Shown here: in pieces, positions 5,203 to 5,285 of the stretch
Layout of the letters: each line of letters opens with the position of its first letter
Position numbering within the stretch: position 1 is the first letter of the stretch
Assembly (NCBI GenBank): GCA_027296045.1
Contig: JAPUJS010000096.1
Coordinates: 1-5,285, forward strand
Length of the DNA: 5,285 nucleotides
Origin: a bacterium
GTDB taxonomy: Bacteria; Latescibacterota; UBA2968
Direction: 5' to 3'
Translations under genes and position numbers: made by a program
Notes under the pieces: model-generated
Told to the model about the DNA's origin: nothing
The model's database searches: none
Seen by the model: only the letters and a program-made list of their open reading frames with translations

Positions 5203-5285
5203 TGCTTTAAGCCGATATTCTTCATTTTTTGATGTGCTGCTTGTTCACACCCTTAAAATCCTTCCACCGAATCAGCAATTTCAAT

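Overview
The window reads as bacterial chromosome from an uncultured-type lineage. The two main proteins, a phytanoyl-CoA-dioxygenase-like (PhyH) enzyme and a large CehA/McbA-type PHP metallohydrolase with an N-terminal jelly-roll-like module, resemble families that are abundant in Poribacteria, Latescibacterota, Planctomycetota and similar environmental groups. That placement is inference from family flavour only. The coding style of these two genes is strongly C-ending at third positions, and both have clear Shine-Dalgarno sites.

Layout from left to right. Positions 1-120 probably hold the last 39 codons of a gene entering from the left, followed by a GC-rich hairpin (144-169) that may be its terminator. 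Positions 170-508 have no gene. They contain an AT-rich stretch (about 181-290) and a two-tier hairpin (420-460) flanked by copies of TTGTTGCTG. A sigma70-like promoter (509-537) and a strong ribosome binding site (571-576) precede the PhyH-family gene (584-1393). After an 89-nt gap with its own ribosome binding site comes the 857-residue PHP metallohydrolase (1483-4056). The two are probably co-transcribed and may form an oxygenase-then-hydrolase pair acting on one unknown substrate.

The right part is a separate accessory cassette. A consensus-like promoter (TTGACG, 17-nt spacer, TATATT; 4121-4149) is overlapped by a perfect 15-bp inverted repeat (4131-4167). It lies in front of a ribbon-helix-helix, VapB-like antitoxin gene (4218-4469). 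No PIN-domain VapC follows. Instead there is a 56-residue helical small protein (4518-4688) whose 3' end overlaps by 53 nt a complete MNT-type nucleotidyltransferase gene (4636-5082). The last 203 nt are AT-rich, with two hairpins and perhaps the end of a convergent gene.

The most notable observations are four. The PhyH protein has His-Gly-Gly where an HxD metal motif is expected, a halogenase-like signature. The hydrolase ends in a His-rich tail. The antitoxin promoter is embedded in a palindrome. The VapB-like antitoxin has no VapC and sits beside a nucleotidyltransferase module.
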